This document shows positions 1 to 8,544 of a DNA stretch of 64,000 nucleotides, in pieces (within the stretch, counting starts at the first letter, position 1; each line of letters opens with the position of its first letter). Made by a program: the position numbers and the translations under genes. Under the pieces are notes generated by a model, which saw only the letters and a list, made by a program, of their open reading frames with translations, was not told where the DNA came from and did no database searches. The DNA is from Adlercreutzia equolifaciens DSM 19450 (lineage in GTDB: Bacteria; Actinomycetota; Coriobacteriia; Coriobacteriales; Eggerthellaceae). Location: positions 1,922,001 through 1,986,000 of the forward strand of contig NC_022567.1 of assembly GCF_000478885.1 (NCBI RefSeq), given 5' to 3'.

Positions 1-1047
1 AAGCGATTCCGTGCCCTGGGTGTACTCCTTCTCGCCGTCCTTGATCTTCTTCTCGCTCGCGGCAAGGGTGGAGGCGGCCGCGTCCAGCTTGCGCTGGCCC
101 TCGTCCAGCTCTTCCTTGGCCGCATCCAGCTCGGCGCGGGCATCGGCGAGCTCGGTCTTCGCGCGGGCCTCCTCTTCTTCGTATTCCGCTCGCGCCTCGT
201 CCAGGTCGGCCTGGGCCTCGGCCTTCAGGCCATCCACCCGGGCCTGCTCCCGGGCCGGCGCGATGCCCTCGATGGCGGCCACAACGCCGGCCACGCGATC
301 TTCGTAGGCGTCGCTGTCGGCGGGAAGCTCTGCCGCCCCTTCCACGGAGACGTAGGCCTCCACGTAGGGCATGTCCGCATCGAAGGCCTCCGGCAGCACG
401 TACATGAACTGCTCGATGGTGCCCGAGCCGATGGTGGAGGTGCCCATGGACGTCGAGCTGACGTAGAGCGGCGAGTGCACGCGCCCCACCACGGTGAACT
501 CGGTTTCCGCCAGCGTGTCCCGCACATTGCCCACCGACGGATCAACCGTCACCGTGTCCCCCAGCGAGGAGGGACCGCTCATAACGCGGTCGTTGAAGAT
601 GACGCACTCGTTGGCCGAGGTGGGCCAACGGCCTTCCACCAGATCGAGCCGGTTGAGATAATTCGCGTCATCGGAGGAGATGGCGCCCGCGTCCGTCTTC
701 ACCGCCGTCGCCGCCGAGGGCGACAGCGAGTGCACGCGCATCACGTACTGCTCGTCGTTCAAAGTGGCCAGCACGTCGGCCGAATAGGCCGCCTCCACGC
801 CCGAGACGCCGGGCACATCGCGCAGGGCCTCGATGTCCTCATCCGTGAGCCCCAAGGTAGAGACGACGCGGATGTCCATGAGATCGGTGCCGTCGTAGTA
901 GGCGTCGGCCGCCAGCTTCATATCCGGCGCCGTCATGCGCAGCCCGGCGTAGAAGCCGCAGCCCAGCGCCACGATGGCGGCAATGGCGACAAAGCGCCCG
1001 AGCGAGTGGCGGATGGAGCGGACAATATCTTTGTTGAACGCCTTCAC
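1..1047 (-). CDS. ABC transporter permease, FtsX/MacB-like (partial, C-terminus outside window)
   Basis: 349 codons are visible from a GTG start; the gene runs off the left edge. The N-terminus (VKAFNKDIVRSIRHSLGRF) leads into one transmembrane helix, then a large extracytoplasmic domain, then from about residue 270 a Glu/Ala/Lys-rich coiled coil. One helix followed by a big external domain is the MacB/FtsX-type permease layout, and a long coiled coil is common in large actinobacterial versions. The start lies one base after the stop of the ATPase gene, with GGAG inside the ATPase 3' end as ribosome site, so the two are translationally coupled. Substrate unknown; lipoprotein, peptide or drug export are all possible. 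Confidence 0.8.
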   Translation of the reverse strand, partial: MKAFNKDIVRSIRHSLGRFVAIAAIVALGCGFYAGLRMTAPDMKLAADAYYDGTDLMDIRVVSTLGLTDEDIEALRDVPGVSGVEAAYSADVLATLNDEQYVMRVHSLSPSAATAVKTDAGAISSDDANYLNRLDLVEGRWPTSANECVIFNDRVMSGPSSLGDTVTVDPSVGNVRDTLAETEFTVVGRVHSPLYVSSTSMGTSTIGSGTIEQFMYVLPEAFDADMPYVEAYVSVEGAAELPADSDAYEDRVAGVVAAIEGIAPAREQARVDGLKAEAQADLDEARAEYEEEEARAKTELADARAELDAAKEELDEGQRKLDAAASTLAASEKKIKDGEKEYTQGTESL

Positions 1048-1048
1048 G

Positions 1049-1750
<702 letters not shown>

Positions 1751-1852
1751 GGTTCCTCCCAACACCCGGCGCCCCGCCCGGGCGCTTTTCTCTCGATCCT
1801 TAAGATACACGATAAGGAACCAAGAGGGCACCCCCGCAAATACCCTCCACAC

Positions 1853-3385
1853 CTACTTTTCGTCCAGAAGGTGCATCAACTCGCCATGGGAGTGAACCCC
1901 GGTCTTCGCGTAAATAGCTCGCACATGAGACCGCACCGTGGTGATGGACACCACCAACATTTCACTGATTTCCTTCGGCCTCTTTCCTGCGACTAGGTAC
2001 TCGAGTATCTCCGCCTCACGGTCGGTCAAGCCAGAAGATCGGGCCAGACGGCGGCAGCACTCCGCCCGCCGGCTCGCCAACTTTCCATGGGCGTCCTCGT
2101 GAGGAAGAAGGCCCCAAACCGTTTTGGCAAACTTCTCCGAATTGGTGTGGAAAGTGACCAGGGACAGTATCACGAAGATGGCAGCACCGATGACGCTGAA
2201 AGCGGTCTCGTCGAGAACGACGCTCTCATGCACACCGAATCCCACTAAGCACCCCAGAAAGAATCCCGCTGACTTGACGAGAAACGCGCGGGCGAACACT
2301 TGCGTCGGAGAGGCTTTGATGACACGAGCAATGGTATAGCTCGCAACGGCGAGCAGAACATCGAAATAGTACAGGGCGCACGCCTGCAAAATGAGAAGCG
2401 GAAGAAACTCCGTGTCCATGGTAAGAGGACCGAGGAGAGCCGCCACCGTGACGATGGGGAAAACGTATTGATAGAAACGGTTCCAGAGACGCACCACATC
2501 AGTGCCGTCACTTTGCCGAAGCGTCGCCGAGAACAGCCCGAGGGCCGCTACCGCACCGAAGAGGAACGCCGTGACACGGCTCGAGACATCTAGGGACAGA
2601 GCTAGAGGTACCACGTGGAGGAATCCGAACACTGCCCCGTAGGCGCCTATGATGAGGAACAGGGCGAAAGAGGGCGCTCCACGATGACGACCCTGCGATT
2701 CCCCCCTGCGTCGCGGCGCTCCCATCGGAGCATAGGGCTCGCGTTCGAATTGCACTCGCAAGCAGGCACCCGCCCCCATAGCCCGAACAAAACAGGCGGC
2801 AGATCCGGCAACAAGCGCCATATGGAGTATTTCGGAAACCAAAGCCGGGGCACCGGCCTCCAAGATGCTGAACAGTCCTTGGACCGTGAGCGTGGTAAGA
2901 GCCACAAGCGCTACGACGGTCGCAAGGAACACTCGCGCGCCCACTCCGGCAGTCGCCTGACAGCTCAGCGCGAAGAAGAAGGCACCCGAAGCAGCCCCCG
3001 CCACCTGCACAATTATCATAGTCATCACATTGGAGGTCCCCACCGACCAATAGAACGCCATGACATTGGCCGTCTGCAGCGCGAAGAAAAACACCCAGAA
3101 GCGGTCGTTCAGAGCGATAGCCCTCAGTCGGTCGGGGCGCATCTGAGCCAAAGCGTAGCCCAAGATGAGTCCGACGGCGTGGGCGTTGCACGACTGGGCG
3201 CGCAGATTGATGAACGTCCCGAGCACCGTGCCGTAGTCCAGAGACCAGCTCGCCGACTCGTGCAGCAGCTGGGCCGACGAGACGAGCAGGACACAAGCGC
3301 CGAAGGCGGCCCAATAGCCCTTGGGGCGCGACGCTGACGATTTCCCGCTCTTGCGCTCTTCCGCCTTTCCCAACAAAGCTTCCAC
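1853..3385 (-). CDS. Membrane-anchored LuxR-family regulator (module 1)
   Basis: 510 aa. About twelve hydrophobic helices (residues ~20-420) followed by a C-terminal LuxR/GerE HTH beginning GLTDREAEILEYLVAGKRP and ending with VRSHVRAIYAKTGVHS. Such proteins are typical of Eggerthellaceae and are thought to sense a small molecule in the membrane and bind DNA with the C-terminal domain. I prefer the GTG at 3385 because AGGAGG sits 9 bases upstream; an upstream GTG at 3406 lacks a ribosome site. It is transcribed away from the haem-molybdenum gene at 3666, and tandem operator-like palindromes lie between them. Close paralogue of the protein at 6611-8233 (both have the stretch KTVWGLLPHED). Confidence 0.9.
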   Translation of the reverse strand: MEALLGKAEERKSGKSSASRPKGYWAAFGACVLLVSSAQLLHESASWSLDYGTVLGTFINLRAQSCNAHAVGLILGYALAQMRPDRLRAIALNDRFWVFFFALQTANVMAFYWSVGTSNVMTMIIVQVAGAASGAFFFALSCQATAGVGARVFLATVVALVALTTLTVQGLFSILEAGAPALVSEILHMALVAGSAACFVRAMGAGACLRVQFEREPYAPMGAPRRRGESQGRHRGAPSFALFLIIGAYGAVFGFLHVVPLALSLDVSSRVTAFLFGAVAALGLFSATLRQSDGTDVVRLWNRFYQYVFPIVTVAALLGPLTMDTEFLPLLILQACALYYFDVLLAVASYTIARVIKASPTQVFARAFLVKSAGFFLGCLVGFGVHESVVLDETAFSVIGAAIFVILSLVTFHTNSEKFAKTVWGLLPHEDAHGKLASRRAECCRRLARSSGLTDREAEILEYLVAGKRPKEISEMLVVSITTVRSHVRAIYAKTGVHSHGELMHLLDEK

Positions 3386-3502
3386 AACCCTCGTCCTCCT
3401 CGTCACCAGCGCATTCGAGCCCTATCGCACAAGAGGAGACTACCACACAACCCCAGCGAAAATACGGCTCAGGCATAGGCTCTCATCAGGCTTTTCTCGA
3501 TA

Positions 3503-3551
3503 TCCTCAAAAATTGAGGAGGAGATTTTGCCATCTCCGCATTCTTTGGCGA
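3503..3551. promoter_or_regulatory. Tandem operator candidates for the module 1 LuxR regulator
   Basis: Two 17-bp sites of the form TCnnCAA-N3-TTGnnGA. Site 1 (3503-3519) is TCCTCAA-AAA-TTGAGGA with perfect 7-bp arms. Site 2 (3535-3551) is TCCGCAT-TCT-TTGGCGA, imperfect but keeping the outer TC..C / G..GA bases. Their starts are 32 bp apart, about three helical turns. A -10-like TAGACT lies at 3575-3580, placing site 1 near -76 and site 2 near -44. The same arrangement occurs upstream of the paralogous gene at 8545. Assignment to LuxR is inference. Confidence 0.6.
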
Positions 3552-3665
3552 TCACGGCGAGGGTGCCCTCTCCCTAGACTTTTAAGCACCGCCTCCCGCA
3601 GCTGCGCCACCAAGCAGCCAGGCGAAGGCGGACAGAGTTGGTTCCTAACAAGGAAGGAGAAGAGG

Positions 3666-5261
3666 ATGGACACGACAGCAAACCAGCGACGCAGGCACCT
3701 GCTCGCAGCCCTCGGCGTCATGGCGGCCGTCATCGGCCTCGCCCTGGCCCTTTGGGGCTGCGCGCCCCATGCCGAGCTCAGCAGCACAGGAGGCGCCGAA
3801 GAAGCAGCGGCGAGCGAGGAGGCAGTAGTCGGATTGTACCCCGACTTTACCGAGAAGAGCTCGGGGCTCTTCAACGACACCTATCAGACTACCGAGCTTC
3901 TGAACGCCGGCAACCGCGGATGCAACTCGTGCCACGAGGATCTGTGGGACATCATGAACACGAAGGAGGGCTACAACCACATCCTGACCCACGTGGGCTA
4001 CGACAAGGCGCTCACCTACCAGGACTGCGAGCCCTGCCATCGCGGTCACACGACGCTCACCGGGCCCTACCTCGGCGACTTGCTGCATGCCGCCCATTAC
4101 GGCAGCGAGCAGTTTGTCGAGGCCAACGGCAACTGCTGGAGCTGCCACGCCATGGATTCCGCCGGCTCCCAAGGCGACTACCAGTTCATGCTCTGGGACG
4201 ACTTCTACGACAGCCCGGCGCTGGGCGGCTACCCCAACATCGCCAACGACGAGACCACCCGCTACTGGCTGAGCGTTCGCGGCAAGGATTCCAGCGATGC
4301 CATAGGATTCAACAATCGCATGGACACCGAGCAGAACCCCACCATATCCGTCAGCTTCGCCCAAGACGTCACCGATCATGAGGATGTCTTCATCGTGAAC
4401 AACTGGGGCGAGGAAGTGACCGAGAAGAACGGCGAGCCCTTCGACTTCAACGAAGTGTGCAGCGAGGACAATACCTTGACGATCACCGGCGTGAAGAATC
4501 CGAAGACGTGGACGAAAGAAGAGCTGCTCGCCATGCCCCAGACCGAGTTCTCCATGGCCTTGGCCTGCGGCACCAACGGACGCGGCGGCTCGCTCGTGTC
4601 GAACATCCCCATGTCGGGTGTTTCCATGGAATACCTCATCGAACAGTGCGGCGGCCTTCTCGACGACAGCAACGCCGTTGTGGCCACCGCCTCCGACGGC
4701 TGGAAGTCCTTCGCAATGCCCGTAGAGGCCAGCACCTATTCCAAAGATGCTTACATCGCCCTCAAGTACTACGGCGAGGAGCTCTCCAAAGACGACGGCG
4801 CCCCCATGGTACTCATCTCCCTTGGCAATATCGGCGCATGGCAGGTCAAGCACGTCGAGCAAATCGACTTCATGCACGATGACGAGCCGTTCACGGCCGC
4901 ACTCATGGGCGCATCGGACGAGCCCACCCCCAACTACGCCATCAACGGCATGTGGTTCCAGGAGCACGGCGTCGAGGCCAAAGTTGGCGAGCCGGTGAAT
5001 CTCACGGGTGCCATGTACAGCTGGAACCGCATGTGGGGCAACCTGGATACGATCAAGTTCAGCTTCGACATGGGAACCTCCTGGGTCGAGTACGACGTGG
5101 ACAAGGAAGTGCCCGATTTCGATCCCTACCAATGGGTCAACTTCTCCATGGACTGGACGCCCGCAAAGGCCGGTACCTACTTGGTCAAGATGGCAGCCAC
5201 AGACGACCTTGGCAACGAGATGCCCTTCTCCGTGCCTCTGTTCGTCCATGTTTCCGAGTAA
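3666..5261 (+). CDS. Trihaem cytochrome c fused to sulfite-oxidase-fold molybdenum domain, lipoprotein (module 1)
   Basis: 531 aa. Signal peptide ending ALALWGC with the likely lipidated Cys at 32. Three haem sites: CNSCH (86-90), CEPCH (121-125), CWSCH (157-161). From about 270 comes an oxidored_molyb domain: the segment around ALACGTNGRGG has Cys301 where sulfite oxidases bind molybdenum (family motif CAGNRR). The last ~110 residues (from EPVNLTGAMYSWNRMWG) are the Ig-like Mo-co dimerisation domain. The order haem-molybdenum-Ig in one secreted chain suggests an extracytoplasmic reductase or oxidase passing electrons through its own haems. Substrate unknown. Start chosen at 3666 for AAGGAGAAGAGG just before it; the frame extends upstream without homology. 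Followed 19 bases later by the small secreted protein. Confidence 0.88.
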   Translation: MDTTANQRRRHLLAALGVMAAVIGLALALWGCAPHAELSSTGGAEEAAASEEAVVGLYPDFTEKSSGLFNDTYQTTELLNAGNRGCNSCHEDLWDIMNTKEGYNHILTHVGYDKALTYQDCEPCHRGHTTLTGPYLGDLLHAAHYGSEQFVEANGNCWSCHAMDSAGSQGDYQFMLWDDFYDSPALGGYPNIANDETTRYWLSVRGKDSSDAIGFNNRMDTEQNPTISVSFAQDVTDHEDVFIVNNWGEEVTEKNGEPFDFNEVCSEDNTLTITGVKNPKTWTKEELLAMPQTEFSMALACGTNGRGGSLVSNIPMSGVSMEYLIEQCGGLLDDSNAVVATASDGWKSFAMPVEASTYSKDAYIALKYYGEELSKDDGAPMVLISLGNIGAWQVKHVEQIDFMHDDEPFTAALMGASDEPTPNYAINGMWFQEHGVEAKVGEPVNLTGAMYSWNRMWGNLDTIKFSFDMGTSWVEYDVDKEVPDFDPYQWVNFSMDWTPAKAGTYLVKMAATDDLGNEMPFSVPLFVHVSE

Positions 5262-5280
5262 GAAAGGGACGGTGACGTTC

Positions 5281-5778
5281 ATGAAATCCCAAACGATTAA
5301 GACACTCGGCGGCGTGATGAGCGCCGTGGCCCTCATCTCCGGGGGCGCCGGCGTGGCCCAGGCCGCCACGGTAGATTCGGCCGCGCCCGCGCCGGCCATG
5401 CCGGTCGTCACGGCTGCCTCGGACTCCGCGGCCCCCGAGGCCCCCGGCGCACGCACCGTGGAGGGCTCCTTCAGCTACGATCAGGACGCCGTGACCGCCA
5501 ACGCCGAGATCAGCGGAGTGTTCTGCAAGGCGGCGGCCACGCTGTGCGCGTCGCTGCCCACCTACGGCTGCGAGACCGCCAAGGCCGCGGCCATCACCGT
5601 GGCGGGCCCCGGCGCCTCGTTCACGGCCACCGCGGACGAGCTGGCCGGCGAGGAGGGGGCGGCCTCCTACGTGATGGCCTGCTCCTGCGCCACCAACGTC
5701 GCCGGCGGCGGCGCCATCGCCAACGCCGAGGTCGAGGGCGTCTCGCTGGAGACCCTTGTGCAGATGGCCTGCGTCTAG
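5281..5778 (+). CDS. Small secreted protein resembling the N-terminal half of the sulfite-oxidase molybdenum domain (module 1)
   Basis: 165 aa. Sec signal peptide (cleavage after AQA, residue 28), an Ala/Pro-rich linker to ~58, then a globular part with six Cys (82, 89, 97, 134, 136, 164). Residues 104-164 align with the molybdenum domain of the preceding gene: ITVAGPGASFT with LTITGVKNPKTWT, ACSCATNVAGGG with ALACGTNGRGGS, and EGVSLETLVQMAC with SGVSMEYLIEQCG. The aligned Mo-ligand Cys is Cys136. The protein then stops, lacking the second half of the fold. It may be an accessory subunit of the upstream lipoprotein, or half of a split enzyme. Not recognised as a named family. Confidence 0.82.
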   Translation: MKSQTIKTLGGVMSAVALISGGAGVAQAATVDSAAPAPAMPVVTAASDSAAPEAPGARTVEGSFSYDQDAVTANAEISGVFCKAAATLCASLPTYGCETAKAAAITVAGPGASFTATADELAGEEGAASYVMACSCATNVAGGGAIANAEVEGVSLETLVQMACV

Positions 5779-5815
5779 AGCGCCTCGCACCAAACCTTTC
5801 CTTACCCCTCCCCTA

Positions 5816-5850
5816 CGGGCCCCGGAAGCCTCCCCCTTCCGGGGCCCGTT
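5816..5850 (+). terminator. Rho-independent terminator of module 1
   Basis: Perfect 13-bp stem (CGGGCCCCGGAAG at 5816-5828 with its complement at 5836-5848), 7-base loop, then a short TTT. It lies 38 bases after the stop of the small secreted protein. Confidence 0.75.
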
Positions 5851-5954
5851 TGCGCGCTGCGCGGATATTACGGCCCTATTGCGGCCCTGCAGAAAGATCG
5901 AGTCGCGTCATCGAGAGATACCCCTCGTTAGCATAGATCAACGCAGCTCGCGTC

Positions 5955-6596
5955 TTACAACACCTCGAAGGTGTGCACGGCGGCGATAGGGGACGCGTCG
6001 CCGTCCTCGTTCACCGAGCGCACCTTCATCTGGTAGGCGCCAGAGGCCTCGGGCGTCCAGGCGAAGGTCCAGGACACCCAGCGGTCGGCCGTGGTGTCGC
6101 CCAAATCGTAGCGCGTCCAATGCTCGCCGTTATCGAGCGAGAACTCCACGGCGATGATGCGCTTGTCGAAGTCGTGGGCCCAGCCGGAAAACTCCATGGG
6201 TTCGCCAACGCGCCCCACGTACTCCGCCTTCGCCGCCACGTTGGGGCGGTTGGTGTAGTCGTGGCCGTCGTCGACGAACGGGCCGATGACCGGCGGCACT
6301 TCCTCGTTGGTGAAGCGGATCTCGCGGATGTCGCGCACGAAGTACTTGGCCGGCAGCCCCGGCACCCACAGCTGGTTGGTCGCACCCATGACGCTCATGA
6401 TGTCCTCGCCGTTCACGCGGTTGGCCACGATGGCGCCGCGCTCCAGCAAAAAGTCCAGAGGGAAGCTCTGCTCCATCCCGTCGGCCCCCACGAACGTGAC
6501 GGTGTTGCACTTCTCCGGGTCGCTAACGACCGCGGCCTCCTCAGCGCCTTCGGCAGCCATCGGGGCTGTCACGCCTTCCACTCGTTCCTCTTCCAC
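5955..6596 (-). CDS. Stand-alone C-terminal half of a sulfite-oxidase-fold protein plus Ig-like dimerisation domain
   Basis: 213 aa from a GTG with GAGAAGGGG upstream; an ATG at 6632 would overlap luxR by 22 bases. After a charged ~25-residue lead, NTVTFVGADGMEQSFPL and VNGEDIMSVMGATNQLWVPG match the second half of oxidored_molyb domains (family pattern DG...slpl...NGe.l...GaPlr.vvPg). Residues ~125-213 (EPMEFSGWAHDFDKRIIAVE onward) form the Mo-co dimerisation domain. The first half of the fold with the Mo-ligand Cys is missing, as are a signal peptide and haem sites. It follows luxR 2 as a likely operon partner. It could be a decayed copy, a cytoplasmic protein, or the complement of the secreted N-half proteins nearby. 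The reading frame is intact. Confidence 0.75.
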   Translation of the reverse strand: MEEERVEGVTAPMAAEGAEEAAVVSDPEKCNTVTFVGADGMEQSFPLDFLLERGAIVANRVNGEDIMSVMGATNQLWVPGLPAKYFVRDIREIRFTNEEVPPVIGPFVDDGHDYTNRPNVAAKAEYVGRVGEPMEFSGWAHDFDKRIIAVEFSLDNGEHWTRYDLGDTTADRWVSWTFAWTPEASGAYQMKVRSVNEDGDASPIAAVHTFEVL

Positions 6597-6610
6597 ATCA
6601 CACCCCTTCT

Positions 6611-8233
6611 CTAGCTTTTGTCCTGGAGACATTCTACAAGCTTGGCCAGCTCGGCAGCCGAATGCACGCCCGTCTTCGTGTAAATGGCATGAACGTGCGA
6701 GCGCACCGTGGCCACCGACACCACCAGCACGTCGCTGATCTCCCGCGGACGCTTGTTGCGAGCGAGCAGGCGCAGCACCTCGGCTTCGCGCTCGGTCAGG
6801 CCGAACTGGGCCGCCAGGGCCGAGCAGCGCTCGTCGCGGGTGCGCTCGTAGCGGCCACGCGGATCCTCGTGGGGCAGAAGGCCCCAAACCGTCTTGGCGT
6901 ACTTCTCCGAGTTCATGTTGAAGGTGACGAGCACAAGCAGGACGAACACCGCCGTGCCGATGACGGAGAAGGCCGCGGTATCCAGCACCACGTGCTCGTA
7001 CACCGTGCTGCCGATGAGGTTGCCAAGCAGAAAGCCGACCGACCGAATGAGGAAGGCGCGTCCGAACACCTGGGAGGGCGCGGCGTTAATGATCCGGCTG
7101 ATCACCGAGCAGGCCATGGCAAGCAACGCGTCGAAGTAGTAGAGGGCGCAGGCCTGCATGATGAGGGCCGGCAAAAACTCGCTGCTGTTGGTAAGCGGAC
7201 CGAGGAGCGCCGCCACGCAGACGACGGGGAACACGAAACGATAAAAGCGGTTCCAAATGAGCGAGACGTCCACGCCGCGGCCGTGGCGCAGCGTGACGGC
7301 GAACAGGGCGAGCGCCACCACGGCGCCGACGAGGAACGACGCCACCCGCGCCACCACCCCCAAAGGCAGCGCCAAGGGGATGACGTGGAGGAAGCCGAAC
7401 ACCATGCCGTAGACGCCGACGATAATGAAGAGTCGCGCGCACAGCGGCACCGCGCGGTTGGGCCCGGTGGATTCGCGCGCGCCGGCGGCATCGTCGACGC
7501 TGGCCGCCGCGCCCGAACCTCCGTCCCCTTCCGCCCCTGCCGTCTTCCCGCCATCGGGTGCGGTGCGGATGGGAGCGAAGACGACGGCAGCGTAGCCTTC
7601 GCGGAAGCACGAACCGGGAACCATGGCCCGCGCCAGACAGAAAGCCGCCGCCGGCACGAGGGCCAGGTGCAACAGCTCGAAGACCACCGGGGCGACCGTG
7701 GCCTCCAGCATGCTGAAGAGTCCCTGCACCACTAATGTCGTGCAGCCGATTACCGTCACGATGGTGGTCATGAACAGCCTTGTGCCCACCGCCCAGGCCA
7801 CTTGGCTTAGGGCCACGAAGAACCAGGCGCCGGCCGCCGCCCCGAAGAACTGCACCGCCACCACGGCGAAAAGGCCGCGCGGCTCTGCCAAACACCAGTA
7901 GAACGCGAGCACGTCGACGAAGACCGCGACGAAGAAAACGACCCAGAATGCGCCGTCGCCCACGAGGCGGGAGAAACGCCGGCTGCTGATCTGGGTGAAG
8001 GCGTAGCCGAAGACGAGGCCGAGCGAATGGGCGTCGCAGGAGAAGGCCCTCACGTTGACCGGCGCGCCCCACAGCGGCGCCATATCCAGCACCCAGCTGG
8101 CGGCCTCATGCAGAAGCATCGCCGCGGATGCCAGGGCTACAAGCGCCCCTACGGCCCACCAGTAGCCAGCCGGCGCCTCCCCCGGCCTCTGCCCGGAACG
8201 ATTTTTCCGTGCCGTCTCCTCTTCCATGCGCAT
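6611..8233 (-). CDS. Membrane-anchored LuxR-family regulator (module 2)
   Basis: 540 aa. Multi-pass membrane domain (~30-440), interrupted near residues 215-245 by a Gly/Ala/Asp-rich hydrophilic loop, then a LuxR HTH starting FGLTEREAEVLRLLARNKRP and ending VRSHVHAIYTKTGVHS. Paralogue of the regulator at 1853-3385: helix pattern, the KTVWGLLPHED junction and the HTH all correspond. Start ATG 8233 has GGGGAGG five bases upstream. It is divergent from the haem-molybdenum gene at 8545, and its 3' end abuts the C-half gene at 5955-6596. Expected to control the divergent module 2. Confidence 0.9.
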   Translation of the reverse strand: MRMEEETARKNRSGQRPGEAPAGYWWAVGALVALASAAMLLHEAASWVLDMAPLWGAPVNVRAFSCDAHSLGLVFGYAFTQISSRRFSRLVGDGAFWVVFFVAVFVDVLAFYWCLAEPRGLFAVVAVQFFGAAAGAWFFVALSQVAWAVGTRLFMTTIVTVIGCTTLVVQGLFSMLEATVAPVVFELLHLALVPAAAFCLARAMVPGSCFREGYAAVVFAPIRTAPDGGKTAGAEGDGGSGAAASVDDAAGARESTGPNRAVPLCARLFIIVGVYGMVFGFLHVIPLALPLGVVARVASFLVGAVVALALFAVTLRHGRGVDVSLIWNRFYRFVFPVVCVAALLGPLTNSSEFLPALIMQACALYYFDALLAMACSVISRIINAAPSQVFGRAFLIRSVGFLLGNLIGSTVYEHVVLDTAAFSVIGTAVFVLLVLVTFNMNSEKYAKTVWGLLPHEDPRGRYERTRDERCSALAAQFGLTEREAEVLRLLARNKRPREISDVLVVSVATVRSHVHAIYTKTGVHSAAELAKLVECLQDKS

Positions 8234-8377
8234 CTCTCCCTCCCCTTGCTCGCCCTCGCGTCCCGCCGCGGCCGCACGCGACGCGAGGATCGCCGTCGGC
8301 CGCTGACAATACGCACTCTGCGGTCCGTAATGCGCTAATCAGCCAACTCAATCATATCACTAGGCCTTCCTTTGAAA

Positions 8378-8426
8378 TCAACAAGAGTTGTTGAGATGGC
8401 TCGGCAAGCTCAACAAACGTTGCTGA
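8378..8426. promoter_or_regulatory. Tandem operator candidates for the module 2 LuxR regulator
   Basis: Site 1 (8378-8394) TCAACAA-GAG-TTGTTGA has perfect 7-bp arms. Site 2 (8410-8426) TCAACAA-ACG-TTGCTGA has one mismatch. Their starts are 32 bp apart, the same spacing as the pair at 3503-3551. A -10-like TAAAGT at 8449-8454 would place them near -75 and -43. The rest of the 311-base gap between the divergent genes at 8233 and 8545 shows no further gene or structure. Confidence 0.65.
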
Positions 8427-8544
8427 TTTCCCGAAAGGCTCGCCTCTCTAAAGTGATGCTTGCCGGACGGGGCCCATCACACCTCCCTGGGTGCGCCCCG
8501 TCCGACGAGTGGCTACATCTTCAACGGAAAGGAAGGAGAAGAGG

